A stretch of DNA of 64,000 bases from NIOZ-UU13 sp035528395. GTDB lineage: Bacteria; Planctomycetota; Phycisphaerae; Sedimentisphaerales; Anaerobacaceae. The notes under the pieces were generated by a model. It saw only the letters and a program-made list of their open reading frames with translations. It was not told the origin of the DNA and did not search any database. This document shows, one piece after another, positions 55,454-63,489 of the stretch; the first letter of the stretch is position 1; each line of letters begins with the position of its first letter. The position numbers and the translations under genes were made by a program. Location of the stretch: NCBI GenBank assembly GCA_035528395.1, contig DATKYR010000035.1:1-64000 (forward strand). Reading direction: 5' to 3'.

Positions 55454-57304
55454 ATGAAATTCGGTCGAGGTATTAGTAGCTATGGATTGTCTTTGTGTAA
55501 GACAGCGTTGATTCTTTTGCTTCTAACAAGCGCAGGGGTGTCAATGGCCCAGAGAAAGGACGGTACGGCAAATATACTGATCTGGGACACACTGTCACCT
55601 TTTGTGAATACTGTCGATGTCCGAGATAGAATTAACTGGAAACCCGTCCCTACGGATCTTCTGACCCTCGAGCTCGACCCATCCGCTGCTACTTCGGATC
55701 CTGCTTACTATGGGAGAGAATACTCTTTCAAAGGAGATGTAGTAGTTGAGAATGAGCACTTGACGGCCGTGTTCTGGTCAAGAAAAGGCCGAGTGGTTAT
55801 CTACTCGAAAACAGATCTTAGTAAAAAGAGAATGGAATTTGTTCCTCTTCAACTAAAAGAAAAGCCGGCGAGCATTACTCACTGCAGAATATTGCAGAAT
55901 ACGGGTGATGAAGCAGCCTTGGAAGTTTCTTTTTCGGCTAAGCAGACAGAAGAGAAATTGTCTGCTATTTTCTCGTTCGACATGACGAAGATTGTCGAGA
56001 TTAAACCTGCAGAGAATATGAAGGGGATAAGTCTGCTCAGTCCAATCGAGTACGGTATAGTGCCCAGTTTCATTGGCGATGACCTCGTATTTGCTCCGGG
56101 ACAATACCCTTCGATGACTACACTTCACATTCCTTCGGATAATCTTTTCTTAGGATTACTTAAGGGAGAAAACGATATGCTGGTTGTCACCTGGCCGAAG
56201 GGAAAGCAGCGAATGAGGCTCATGTTGGATAGTAAAAAACAAGAATCCCGGCTCATCGAATCTGTTGACTTTGACAATGACGGCAGGAGTATTTATCTGG
56301 CTCTGTTGGACGCGCCGGGTATCTGGCATAAAGAAGAGTTGAAACCTTCTTATTTGGAAAAGGATGTGGCTGTTAATTGGAAAAGACCCTTTCCTGCAAA
56401 ATGGATAACCCAATTATTAGAAGTGGGGGTGAAAACTACATTTACGTTCAGAGAGTCCAAAGCAAATATCTGGCGGGGTGTAATAGGTCGGTATAACTAC
56501 CCCGTCTGGTTTAGCGGGGAGAACGCCTTCTATCGTCTTGGTAAGAAAATACCCCCAAAAGGGGAATCTATTATCTATTGTCTGGAGAGAAAAGATACCC
56601 CCATCTCGGTTTCTACTCCTGTTGATATTATGAAGGAAACGTTGGGCAGGCAAACGTGCGAGGCTATACTTGACCTCCCGGGCCGCAAACTGCGCACCCA
56701 TCATAGAAGGGGAAGCGCAGGCATTCGTCGTGCAGCTACCTGTGGATGTACAGAAGCAATACAGGTGGTTTTTGAGTCAGACCAAGAAGTAGAAAAGAAA
56801 GAGTATGTCGAGGGAGCTGTAGATGATATGGTCTATTTTGTCAGGCGGCATGTTGAGAGAATCAACGAATATCAGGATTTTGCCGGTAACATGATAGCGT
56901 TTCTAAATCTGGCAAGGAAATCCAATCCTGACTTGAAACCGTTTATTGATAATATGGAGGTGATAGTGCGGGAGATTCCCCGGGAATACAGCAGGCAGAA
57001 AGAGAATATGAAGACCCTGGAATATGCTGCTGAATTGACTCGCAAAACTAAAGCTCTTACGCAGAAGAAAGCCCCAGGAAATCTGCCAGCCTATTTAGAC
57101 CTCGGCAAGAAATGGAGGGAAATGGGCGGCGCTCAAGACTCCGTTATTGCACAGATTCACAGCATAACAAGGAAACTATCTCAGGAGGCAGGTTATGGTT
57201 GCGTAAATCGACCCCAGGCAGTTGAAATAGCGGAAGAGATTAGACGGCGCTGCAGGAAATGTCTGAGAAATCCTGACGGCTATGAAATATGGCCGGACTA
57301 TTGA
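55454..57304 (+). CDS. Secreted protein of unknown function
   Basis: About 616 residues with a signal peptide (TALILLLLTSAGVSMAQ). The first two-thirds look beta-rich (for example LIWDTLSPFVNTVDVRD and YPSMTTLHIPSDNLFLGLL). The last third is a charged helical region (EYQDFAGNMIAFLNLARKSN, then MEVIVREIPREYSRQ and ELTRKTKAL) that may form a coiled coil. I recognise no family or catalytic motif. The ATG at 55454 with agggacg upstream is chosen because it directly precedes the signal peptide. Its end overlaps the open frame of the following lipoprotein gene, which starts 46 bases later, so co-transcription is likely. Confidence 0.65.
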   Translation: MKFGRGISSYGLSLCKTALILLLLTSAGVSMAQRKDGTANILIWDTLSPFVNTVDVRDRINWKPVPTDLLTLELDPSAATSDPAYYGREYSFKGDVVVENEHLTAVFWSRKGRVVIYSKTDLSKKRMEFVPLQLKEKPASITHCRILQNTGDEAALEVSFSAKQTEEKLSAIFSFDMTKIVEIKPAENMKGISLLSPIEYGIVPSFIGDDLVFAPGQYPSMTTLHIPSDNLFLGLLKGENDMLVVTWPKGKQRMRLMLDSKKQESRLIESVDFDNDGRSIYLALLDAPGIWHKEELKPSYLEKDVAVNWKRPFPAKWITQLLEVGVKTTFTFRESKANIWRGVIGRYNYPVWFSGENAFYRLGKKIPPKGESIIYCLERKDTPISVSTPVDIMKETLGRQTCEAILDLPGRKLRTHHRRGSAGIRRAATCGCTEAIQVVFESDQEVEKKEYVEGAVDDMVYFVRRHVERINEYQDFAGNMIAFLNLARKSNPDLKPFIDNMEVIVREIPREYSRQKENMKTLEYAAELTRKTKALTQKKAPGNLPAYLDLGKKWREMGGAQDSVIAQIHSITRKLSQEAGYGCVNRPQAVEIAEEIRRRCRKCLRNPDGYEIWPDY

Positions 57305-57350
57305 GCACATAAATGTCAGGTTGAAGATTGCGAATAGGATACTGAGAATC

Positions 57351-58220
57351 ATGAAACATTATTTAATGAGAGCATTTCTCTTGCTTGCGGCCTTAGCACT
57401 GCTCCAAGGTTGCAAGCGCAAAGTTCCAAACGATGCCGCAAAAACCCCAAACGGCGCCCCAAGCGAATCGAAGACTGAATCCGGCGTAGAAATGGTTCAG
57501 CTTCCAGGCGGCCGGTTTACAATGGGAGATGAAAATGAGGTAGATGCAAAGCCCCACGAGGTTTTTGTAAGCTCCTTCTATATAGATAAGTATCCAGTGA
57601 CTCAAGAGGAATACAAAAGAGTTATGGGTGAAGATCCTTCCCGTTGGAAGGGAAATAAGAACCCTGTTGAGCAAGTAAGTTGGTCCAAAGCAGCAAGGTA
57701 CTGTAATGCCCGCTCCCGCTTGGAGGGTCTTCAGCCTTGCTATGATCTAAATACATGGGAATGTGCTTTTGACGCCAATGGATATAGGCTGCCTGCGGAA
57801 GCGGAATGGGAATATGCCTGTCGGGCAGGCACTAAAACAAAGTATTTTTTTGGGAATGATCCGTCAAAGCTGCAGAACTATGCCTGGTTTGACAAAAACT
57901 CTGGTACAAAACCTCGGCCAGTAGGTCAGAAGCTACCTAATCCGTGGGGATTGTACGATATGTACGGAAACGTCTGGGAATGGTGCAACGACTTTTACAA
58001 AGTAGACTACTATCAGGAAAGCCCTGAAGGGAACCCGAAAGGGCCGAAGACCGGCGATAACAAAGTAGTGCGAGGTGGCGCATGGAAATTCAGCGCCGAG
58101 AGCTGTCGCTCAGGTTATCGTTATAATGAAGATCCTGCCTATTCTGATGTTTGCTTTGGATACGATATCTATGGCTTTAGATGCGTTAGAAATGTTCCTG
58201 GTGCTATTCAGCCGAAATAA
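57351..58220 (+). CDS. Formylglycine-generating-enzyme-like (SUMF1) lipoprotein
   Basis: A 289-residue protein with a lipoprotein signal (LLLAALALLQGC). The sulfatase-modifying-factor fold is shown by GGRFTMGDENE, NPVEQVSWSKAARYCN, YRLPAEAEWEYACRAG, LYDMYGNVWEWCNDFY and VVRGGAWKFSAESCRSGYR, ending in YGFRCVRN. True formylglycine-generating enzymes use two cysteines in the GG-x-C-x4-C segment. Here only the second is kept and phenylalanine stands at the first, so oxidation of sulfatase cysteines is doubtful. A binding or structural role in the envelope is more likely. It follows the unknown secreted protein closely, and a PEP-CTERM relative lies decayed just downstream. Confidence 0.8.
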   Translation: MKHYLMRAFLLLAALALLQGCKRKVPNDAAKTPNGAPSESKTESGVEMVQLPGGRFTMGDENEVDAKPHEVFVSSFYIDKYPVTQEEYKRVMGEDPSRWKGNKNPVEQVSWSKAARYCNARSRLEGLQPCYDLNTWECAFDANGYRLPAEAEWEYACRAGTKTKYFFGNDPSKLQNYAWFDKNSGTKPRPVGQKLPNPWGLYDMYGNVWEWCNDFYKVDYYQESPEGNPKGPKTGDNKVVRGGAWKFSAESCRSGYRYNEDPAYSDVCFGYDIYGFRCVRNVPGAIQPK

Positions 58221-58413
58221 AATGAAATCAACACTGATGAACATAAGAATCAGGATCTGTGATGTTAACGCATTGGTAGTTGGAGATTGATAAAAGGTTA
58301 TGGTTACTCAGCATAGGGTACATTTAGCCACTATTTGACCTCAACACGCTTGGCAGCCATCGGTGAGAGTTCTTCGAACCACGAAGTATTGATATGTACG
58401 TTAGGGAATAGTT

Positions 58414-58669
58414 TCACTATTGCAGTGAGTTCTCTCATGTAAGATGGAATGAAGGCTTTATAGACTCTTGGCGGGTTATTCGTGGGGGTTCTTTTGGCAG
58501 TAATGCAAATATGCTTCCGGCTTCTTTCCGAACGGGCTATCCGGCTGGATGGGGACATGACAGTGTCGGTTTCCGGGTTGCGACTACTCCCGTCCCTTCG
58601 GCTGTTATTCTCGGTAGCTTGGGCTTGACGTTCTCCGGCTGGCTACTTAAAAGACGCAAAATGATATAA
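58414..58669 (+). pseudogene. C-terminal remnant of a SUMF1-domain PEP-CTERM protein
   Basis: An open frame without start reads RWNEGFIDSWRVIRGGSFGS, then GWGHDSVGFRVAT, which is the end of a formylglycine-generating-enzyme-like domain. VPSAVILGSLGLTFSGWLLKRRK then follows: a VPxP-like turn, a hydrophobic helix and a basic tail. That tripartite tail is of the PEP-CTERM sorting type. The rest of the gene is missing; it was probably a paralogue of the neighbouring lipoprotein with a different envelope anchor. Confidence 0.75.
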
Positions 58670-58678
58670 GAAGATATC

Positions 58679-60013
58679 TTAGTGTTTGTTAGGGAAGTGC
58701 CAGACGACATCCCAGTCTGTTTTTTGTTTCTTTTGTCTGGGGCTGCCGTTGTTGTCCTTTTGGTCCGGGCCGACACTGTAGAGAATGAAATCCTGTCCCT
58801 CAGTCTTGTAAGAAAGCGGCCCATCGGAAAACGGATCATTGATGTTATGAAGCTGGAGCGCTTCCAGCGTGGCGGGGAATGCATTTTTCGTCTGTTTGTA
58901 TTGCAGCAGAGCAAGACCTGCCTGCGTGATGCGCAACTGCGCGGTCATCTGGCAGTGGATTTCTTTGACCCTGAATATCGCAGGTGTCAGTATTCTTGTT
59001 ATAGTATAACGTTTTTTCTGGACACCCTTTTCAAGGATTTCTCCCTGTTCAGGTGAGTATGGTCGCTCAAGAAACCGAGTGCCATCGTGCATGAATCGCA
59101 GGTATGCCGCGTGGTCTGCAAGGAACAAGGGTTTGAAGGTGATTCCGAAGATTATAAGCTTGGGGAGTAGTCCGGTGTCATTTTCATCGCTATATTGCAG
59201 GTTTGTTTTGTACATTTCATCTTTGGTAAGGTTGAACACCCATTCACCTATGAGCAGTCGTTCGGCATCAATGGAATGAATGAGGGGACGAATATCATCA
59301 AAATCCTTGAGAAGGCTTCGGATGTCACTGGCTTGTTGTGTGTTCGGTGGTGCAATTTCACAAAGCTTTTTTATTGTGTCACAGGATAGTCTGATCATTT
59401 GTATACGAACCAGTTTTCTGATTAAGACAGGCTCGGTTCGCAGGGCGTCGGCGAATTTCAATTGAGTTATAACCATGTCCCAGGCGGTATCCGGATTACC
59501 GGTTTTGGCTTCGAGATATGCTTTGGCGCAGAGGATGCGCGCAAGGTTTCTTAATTCTGATATATGAGGCAGGAGCATGTTTAGGCCGTCGTCATAATTG
59601 AGATCGAATCTACATGAACCTCGCAGTGTACCTTGGGCAACGATGGACAGCGCCTGTGTGACTACGTCTTGTCCAATCAGTTGCTTAAATTCGTCGAGCT
59701 TGTCGGAATCGAGAGAATCTTTAATGAACTTATCTGAGATATCACCCAGATCTACCAGCAGGTTTTCATCCGGTGTAGGCTGAGCTTTGAGCAGCAGGGC
59801 GGCGCTTTCATATAGCAGGGCGGCGTTCTCCGTATCGGGAACTTCGGGTGGTATAACGTCTGAGGGCTCCATGGGACGGCCGTCTTTCTTAAGGTCGGCA
59901 TAAACTCGGCGAAGCTTCGCTGATGAGACACTCACTGCAATAGCATATATCAGGCCGAGCACAACAAATACTATGGCAATGCCTGTCAGGATTTTCACAG
60001 TTCTCTTTTTCAT
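58679..60013 (-). CDS. Membrane-anchored protein of unknown function
   Basis: A 444-residue protein with one N-terminal membrane helix (ILTGIAIVFVVLGLIYAIAV) and a large soluble, mainly helical domain. The C terminus reads FPATLEALQLHNINDPFSDG, then LSYKTEGQDFILYSVGPDQ, a pattern common at the ends of planctomycete envelope proteins and pseudopilin-like proteins (the DPF...YSVGPD motif). No enzymatic motif is visible. It is the third gene of a minus-strand run with an ECF sigma factor and a small membrane protein (26 bases from the latter), so it may be a target or a sensor of that module. Confidence 0.65.
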   Translation of the reverse strand: MKKRTVKILTGIAIVFVVLGLIYAIAVSVSSAKLRRVYADLKKDGRPMEPSDVIPPEVPDTENAALLYESAALLLKAQPTPDENLLVDLGDISDKFIKDSLDSDKLDEFKQLIGQDVVTQALSIVAQGTLRGSCRFDLNYDDGLNMLLPHISELRNLARILCAKAYLEAKTGNPDTAWDMVITQLKFADALRTEPVLIRKLVRIQMIRLSCDTIKKLCEIAPPNTQQASDIRSLLKDFDDIRPLIHSIDAERLLIGEWVFNLTKDEMYKTNLQYSDENDTGLLPKLIIFGITFKPLFLADHAAYLRFMHDGTRFLERPYSPEQGEILEKGVQKKRYTITRILTPAIFRVKEIHCQMTAQLRITQAGLALLQYKQTKNAFPATLEALQLHNINDPFSDGPLSYKTEGQDFILYSVGPDQKDNNGSPRQKKQKTDWDVVWHFPNKH

Positions 60014-60039
60014 TATAATTCTCCTTTCAAGAGTTGTTT

Positions 60040-60546
60040 CTATGAATAGTAATCAGAGCCCGGTTGGGCTGGAAGCAGACGGCTTCTTCCTCCGGCCGGC
60101 ACCTGCCCGTTCGAAGCTCCGTTCTGCTGCGTTTCTTTCAGAATCTGGCGCATTCTTTCGGCATAGTTGCGTAACGCCGAAGCATCGGTCATAGATGATC
60201 TGCGATTGACCGAGACCAGATGCCTTACAAAAGGACGATAGGGTATTTCCGGTAGTGTCTCCAGGTCAGGGAGTTGTTCCCTTGTAGCCCGGACATCTCC
60301 GGGACGCCATTTTTTAAGTGCATGGTTGCTGGAAAAATTTGCAATCGAGATAATGAATACAGCCGCCGCCGCGGAAGCTACGAGGCGCATTAAGGGAATC
60401 TGCCATGGCATTTCCACTGAGGTTTGCTTCCACTCCTTTCTTGCTTCAGTGGTGATTCGCTCTTTGAGCAGGGGTGATGGTTCAGGTATGTGTGCTCTTC
60501 TCAAGAGATGTTCGATCTTATCGTTCTCTAAATCTTTTTCGTTCAT
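60040..60546 (-). CDS. Putative anti-sigma factor, single-pass membrane protein
   Basis: A 168-residue protein. The N-terminal ~55 residues are cytoplasmic and charged (KIEHLLRRAHIPEPSPLLKE), a membrane helix follows (LVASAAAAVFIISIANF), and the outer part is short and basic with a flexible, glycine- and glutamine-rich end. A start codon that overlaps the ECF sigma stop, and this topology, are the usual hallmarks of an anti-sigma factor, although no zinc-binding ZAS motif (HxxxCxxC) is present. I infer that it holds the adjacent sigma factor at the membrane. Confidence 0.65.
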   Translation of the reverse strand: MNEKDLENDKIEHLLRRAHIPEPSPLLKERITTEARKEWKQTSVEMPWQIPLMRLVASAAAAVFIISIANFSSNHALKKWRPGDVRATREQLPDLETLPEIPYRPFVRHLVSVNRRSSMTDASALRNYAERMRQILKETQQNGASNGQVPAGGRSRLLPAQPGSDYYS

Positions 60547-61082
60547 TATGTAAGATTCCCCAACAAGTTTCGCAGCTTCTCCATCCCGTAACGGTATCGG
60601 CTCGCTACAGTGTTTTGAGACAGTCCCAAAAGCCCGGAGATTTCCAAAAACGTTTTCTGCCTATATATCTTCAGAACAATCACTTCCCGCTGTGGCTGCG
60701 GTAAATGAGCTAAGGCAACTTGCAACTGTTCAACCAGGTCGCTCAGTTCCTGGTTGTTTTCCGTTACCATTAGCCAGGATTCAGTTCTAACCTTAGCTAT
60801 CTGTTCTCTTTTACGGCTGCTAATCAGCCTGTAGGCTTCATTTCGGGCGATCCGATACACATAAGCATCCGGGCATCGTGCTCTGGCCAATCTGTGACGT
60901 TTGCGAACAATCCTGACAAAGACTGTCTGGAGCACGTCTTCAGCATCGTGCCTCGAGCAAAGCACGGCCTGGAGAAATGTGAGAAGATCTTTCGCATAAC
61001 GGTCCCACATTAATTCCACTGCGGCCGGATCATTCCGTCCCAGAGCCGCTCGCAGAATATTATCAGATCGATTCTCGTCCAA
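60546..61082 (-). CDS. ECF RNA polymerase sigma factor
   Basis: A 178-residue sigma70-family protein of the extracytoplasmic-function type. Region 2 shows RHDAEDVLQTVFVRIVRKRH and region 4 shows LPQPQREVIVLKIYRQKTF followed by EISGLLGLSQNTVASRYR. It starts at a TTG with agga upstream. The next gene, a small membrane protein and likely anti-sigma factor, overlaps by one base, and a membrane-anchored protein follows. It differs clearly in sequence from the ECF factor at 49170-49709, so the two should serve different signals. Confidence 0.9.
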   Translation of the reverse strand: MDENRSDNILRAALGRNDPAAVELMWDRYAKDLLTFLQAVLCSRHDAEDVLQTVFVRIVRKRHRLARARCPDAYVYRIARNEAYRLISSRKREQIAKVRTESWLMVTENNQELSDLVEQLQVALAHLPQPQREVIVLKIYRQKTFLEISGLLGLSQNTVASRYRYGMEKLRNLLGNLT

Positions 61083-61273
61083 AATTTTGTCCTAATCTTC
61101 GATTCATAAGTAAAGACCATTCAACGTTGTTGTTTTGTCTATTAATTAAAATTTTCTTACTAAATTTTCTGCTTACAATACAAAAACTTGTATAGCTATG
61201 CCACAGCAAATAGTATAGATGTTGGCTTTCTTAAGCTTTATGTAATTTGAGGTTCATGTGTTACAACCACTGT

Positions 61274-61311
61274 GCGCTTGTCAAGGGAGGATATTGGTCC
61301 TTGACAAGCGC
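61274..61311. terminator. Perfect 13-bp hairpin
   Basis: GCGCTTGTCAAGG (61274-61286) and CCTTGACAAGCGC (61299-61311) enclose a 12-base loop. No T tract follows on either strand, so it may be a terminator-like or protein-binding structure rather than a classic intrinsic terminator. It directly adjoins the 150-bp element. Confidence 0.4.
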
Positions 61312-61461
61312 AGAATGTCTCCACAGATGTCAATTTTTTCGAATTATGCTGGCACCGAACCCCAAATGCTTGCCGAAAAACAAATATTTTTTGAAAATTT
61401 TTCACAATTTTCAGATTAAGTAGCCGGATGAAAAGAAATATATCAATCATGTAATTCTTTT
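61312..61461. repeat. 150-bp dispersed element, copy 2
   Basis: Same length as 43831-43980. The sequence is most similar over its last 90 bases, with shared AGAATGTCTCCACAGAT at the start. As with copy 1, it lies downstream of the 3' end of a decayed minus-strand gene, here the ankyrin gene, but 180 bases from its stop. Confidence 0.8.
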
Positions 61462-61640
61462 GGAGATATTTGTCAGGTTCTGTTGTGTTTGCAGTTTTCT
61501 GAAGCTTCATGAATCCTGCAGAAACGCGGATAGTCCTTCTGAAGTGGCGTGTGAAGTGGGGTGCAATTTTTGCAAGCGATGACCAGGAATCGGACAAGAG
61601 CCGAAAAGGACTCTCCATTCGTCCGGGCCTGTCCCAGTTA

Positions 61641-62088
61641 TTACTCCTTTGCTCCGTTCTTGCGGAGGAGATCGATGATGGAGGTGTGGCCTCTTTGTTT
61701 CGCGTGCCACAAAGCAGTTCGGCTTCGGTTGTCTTTGGCGTTGGCGTCGCCACCTTTAGAAAGAAGCATTTCTACCACATCCCTATGGCCTGCCCTCGTG
61801 GCATTATGGAGTGGTGTCCGATTGCGCCCCCCTCTTACATTAACAGTTGCACCTTTTGCGATAAGCAACTCTATAACGCCCCGGTTGCCTCCCGAAGTTG
61901 CACCGTGCATTGGCGTATTTCCGTTCTTGGCTTTGGCATTAACATTTGCTCCCTTGGAGATGAAATAGCTCCACGATCTTCCTATCGTCGGCTCCAGCCG
62001 CCTGATGCAGCGGTGTGGTTTCATCTTCTGCTTCCGCCTCAACGTTAGCATTCTTGGCAATAAGAAACTCAGCCACATCTCTACGACA
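61641..62088 (-). pseudogene. Ankyrin-repeat gene with a frameshift
   Basis: The minus strand encodes ankyrin repeats in two frames. First RRDVAEFLIAKNANVEAEAE and TTPLHQAAGADDRKIVELF; then, after one extra base near 61962, ISKGANVNAKAKNGNTPMHG, then VIELLIAKGATVN, RTPLHNATRAGHRDVVEMLL and ALWHAKQRGHTSIIDLLRKN, ending at 61641. Four to five repeats are recognisable, a fold for protein-protein contacts. No start codon with signal or ribosome-binding site precedes the first repeat, so the gene is probably truncated as well as frameshifted. A sequencing error could explain the shift but not the missing start. Confidence 0.75.
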
Positions 62089-62218
62089 AGGAAGTACTAC
62101 TTGGCCGTGCGGTCTGAAGATATGGTTTCTGCCAACAAGGTATTGAATAGTATTTTGGCTAAAACGAAAGACGATTGACACAAATTGCTGATTTTGCTCA
62201 CTTTGAGTGCTTTAGAAC

Positions 62219-62248
62219 TTGACAGGACGAACAGAAAGTTGTTATGCT
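62219..62248 (+). promoter_or_regulatory. Promoter of tRNA-Arg
   Basis: TTGACA at 62219-62224, an 18-base spacer and TATGCT at 62243-62248, 19 bases before the tRNA 5' end. Confidence 0.65.
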
Positions 62249-62267
62249 ACAAGCACTTAAAAAATAG

Positions 62268-62341
<74 letters not shown>

Positions 62342-62652
62342 GTTGAGTGGATGGTGGGTGTTTTCAGCAAAAATTGCAAACGGTAATCTATAGTCTCCAT
62401 AGAAAGTTACGTAGTCGAGCCGCAAGTTCGAAAACACTGATCCCACAATTTACCGCTTTTAGAGTGAAGATAACGTAACGTATTATTTATTGAGGTTTTG
62501 TACAGGTTCGTGAATTCTTACCGGTTCACAGAAAGAACGTTTTTCGGGCAAAAGGGCACAAGTGTCCTAAGTGTGTGACAGGTGTTAGATATTGTGGTAT
62601 CATACAGTCGAACATAATAATCCGGCAGCAAATCTGAGAAAGGAGTTTGATT
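62342..62652. other. Intergenic region before the RraA-like gene
   Basis: About 310 bases; no gene or strong structure seen. The end holds aggag (62641-62645), the ribosome-binding site of the next gene. Confidence 0.5.
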
Positions 62653-63447
62653 ATGAAAAGAACAATGGTTATTTGCTGTGTGGCGGCATCGATTGTCATG
62701 ACCGAAGGGTGCAGTAGTCCTGGTCGGCGCGATGATTCTCACGACAAGACGCCGGCTAACGAGGTCAGCAGGGAAACGCTTGAGATTTTTCGGTCTGTTC
62801 GGACGTCAGACGTTTGCGACGCTTTGGACTCAATGGGATTTCAGGAGCGCTATCAAATGGATCCTGTCATGCGGCCTCTTTACTTCGGGATTCGCTTTGC
62901 CGGGATCGCCCGCACCGCTGAGTATGACCTCATTGACCGGCCTCTGCAGCCGATGTCTTACGAGGAGTTCGACAAGCGACAATACAAGAGTGGGCCGGAA
63001 GGTCTGTGGCACGAAGCCGGCCCGTGGGGCGGTCCCGACCAGGTGCTTGTGATCGACGCAAAGCGAACGGCGGCGGGGATTCTTGGTTCCGCGAACACGC
63101 TGCAAGGGCGGACTAAGGGGGTGGTCGGTTACATCATCGACGGAACCTGCCGCGACTCTTACGAGTGTGTGATCCAAAAAACTCCGGTCTTTTGTACAGT
63201 GAGGTCACCTGCTCACCCTATGGGGCGAATTGGACCGATCTCGAATAACCAGCCTATCACGTGCGCGGGCGTGAGAGTCAGGCCGGGGGACGTCATTGTT
63301 GCGGACGATGATGGCGTCATGGTTGTCCCGCAGGAAATTGCCGATGAAGTCGCACGCTGTGCCAAGCTGATTCAGGACAAAGACCGGCCAGGCCGACGTG
63401 AAAACTATAAGAAGCTTGACATACCGCCGGATGAGACTGTGCAATAG
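62653..63447 (+). CDS. Exported RraA-family lipoprotein
   Basis: A 264-residue protein with a lipoprotein signal ending in VMTEGC. The mature part is of the RraA/demethylmenaquinone methyltransferase-like family, better known as aldolases of the HMG/CHA type. It has SDVCDALDSMG near the start, AAGILGSANTLQGRTKGVVG, and the conserved GYIIDGTCRD, in which the G-x-x-R-D residues bind metal and substrate in aldolases. Regulators of ribonuclease E share the fold but lack an export signal. Start at 62653 is set by aggag at 7 bases. The next gene, Tat-exported, starts 42 bases downstream, so they probably share a transcript. A retro-aldol or decarboxylase activity outside the cytoplasm is inferred. 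Confidence 0.8.
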   Translation: MKRTMVICCVAASIVMTEGCSSPGRRDDSHDKTPANEVSRETLEIFRSVRTSDVCDALDSMGFQERYQMDPVMRPLYFGIRFAGIARTAEYDLIDRPLQPMSYEEFDKRQYKSGPEGLWHEAGPWGGPDQVLVIDAKRTAAGILGSANTLQGRTKGVVGYIIDGTCRDSYECVIQKTPVFCTVRSPAHPMGRIGPISNNQPITCAGVRVRPGDVIVADDDGVMVVPQEIADEVARCAKLIQDKDRPGRRENYKKLDIPPDETVQ

Positions 63448-63489
63448 AAAGATACGCCGGGATGAGTTGATGTAGAGGAAAAAGTAGAA

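Larger units (their letters stand above)
61083..61640. other. Intergenic region with hairpin and repeat copy
   Basis: Contains a perfect 13-bp hairpin (61274-61311) directly followed by copy 2 of the 150-bp element (61312-61461). No gene is seen; the remaining sequence to 61640 is non-coding, downstream of the ankyrin gene. Confidence 0.6.

Noticed and set aside
61238..61753. 171-codon minus-strand frame
   Set aside because: It runs through the ankyrin gene end in the wrong frame and then through the 150-bp repeat.
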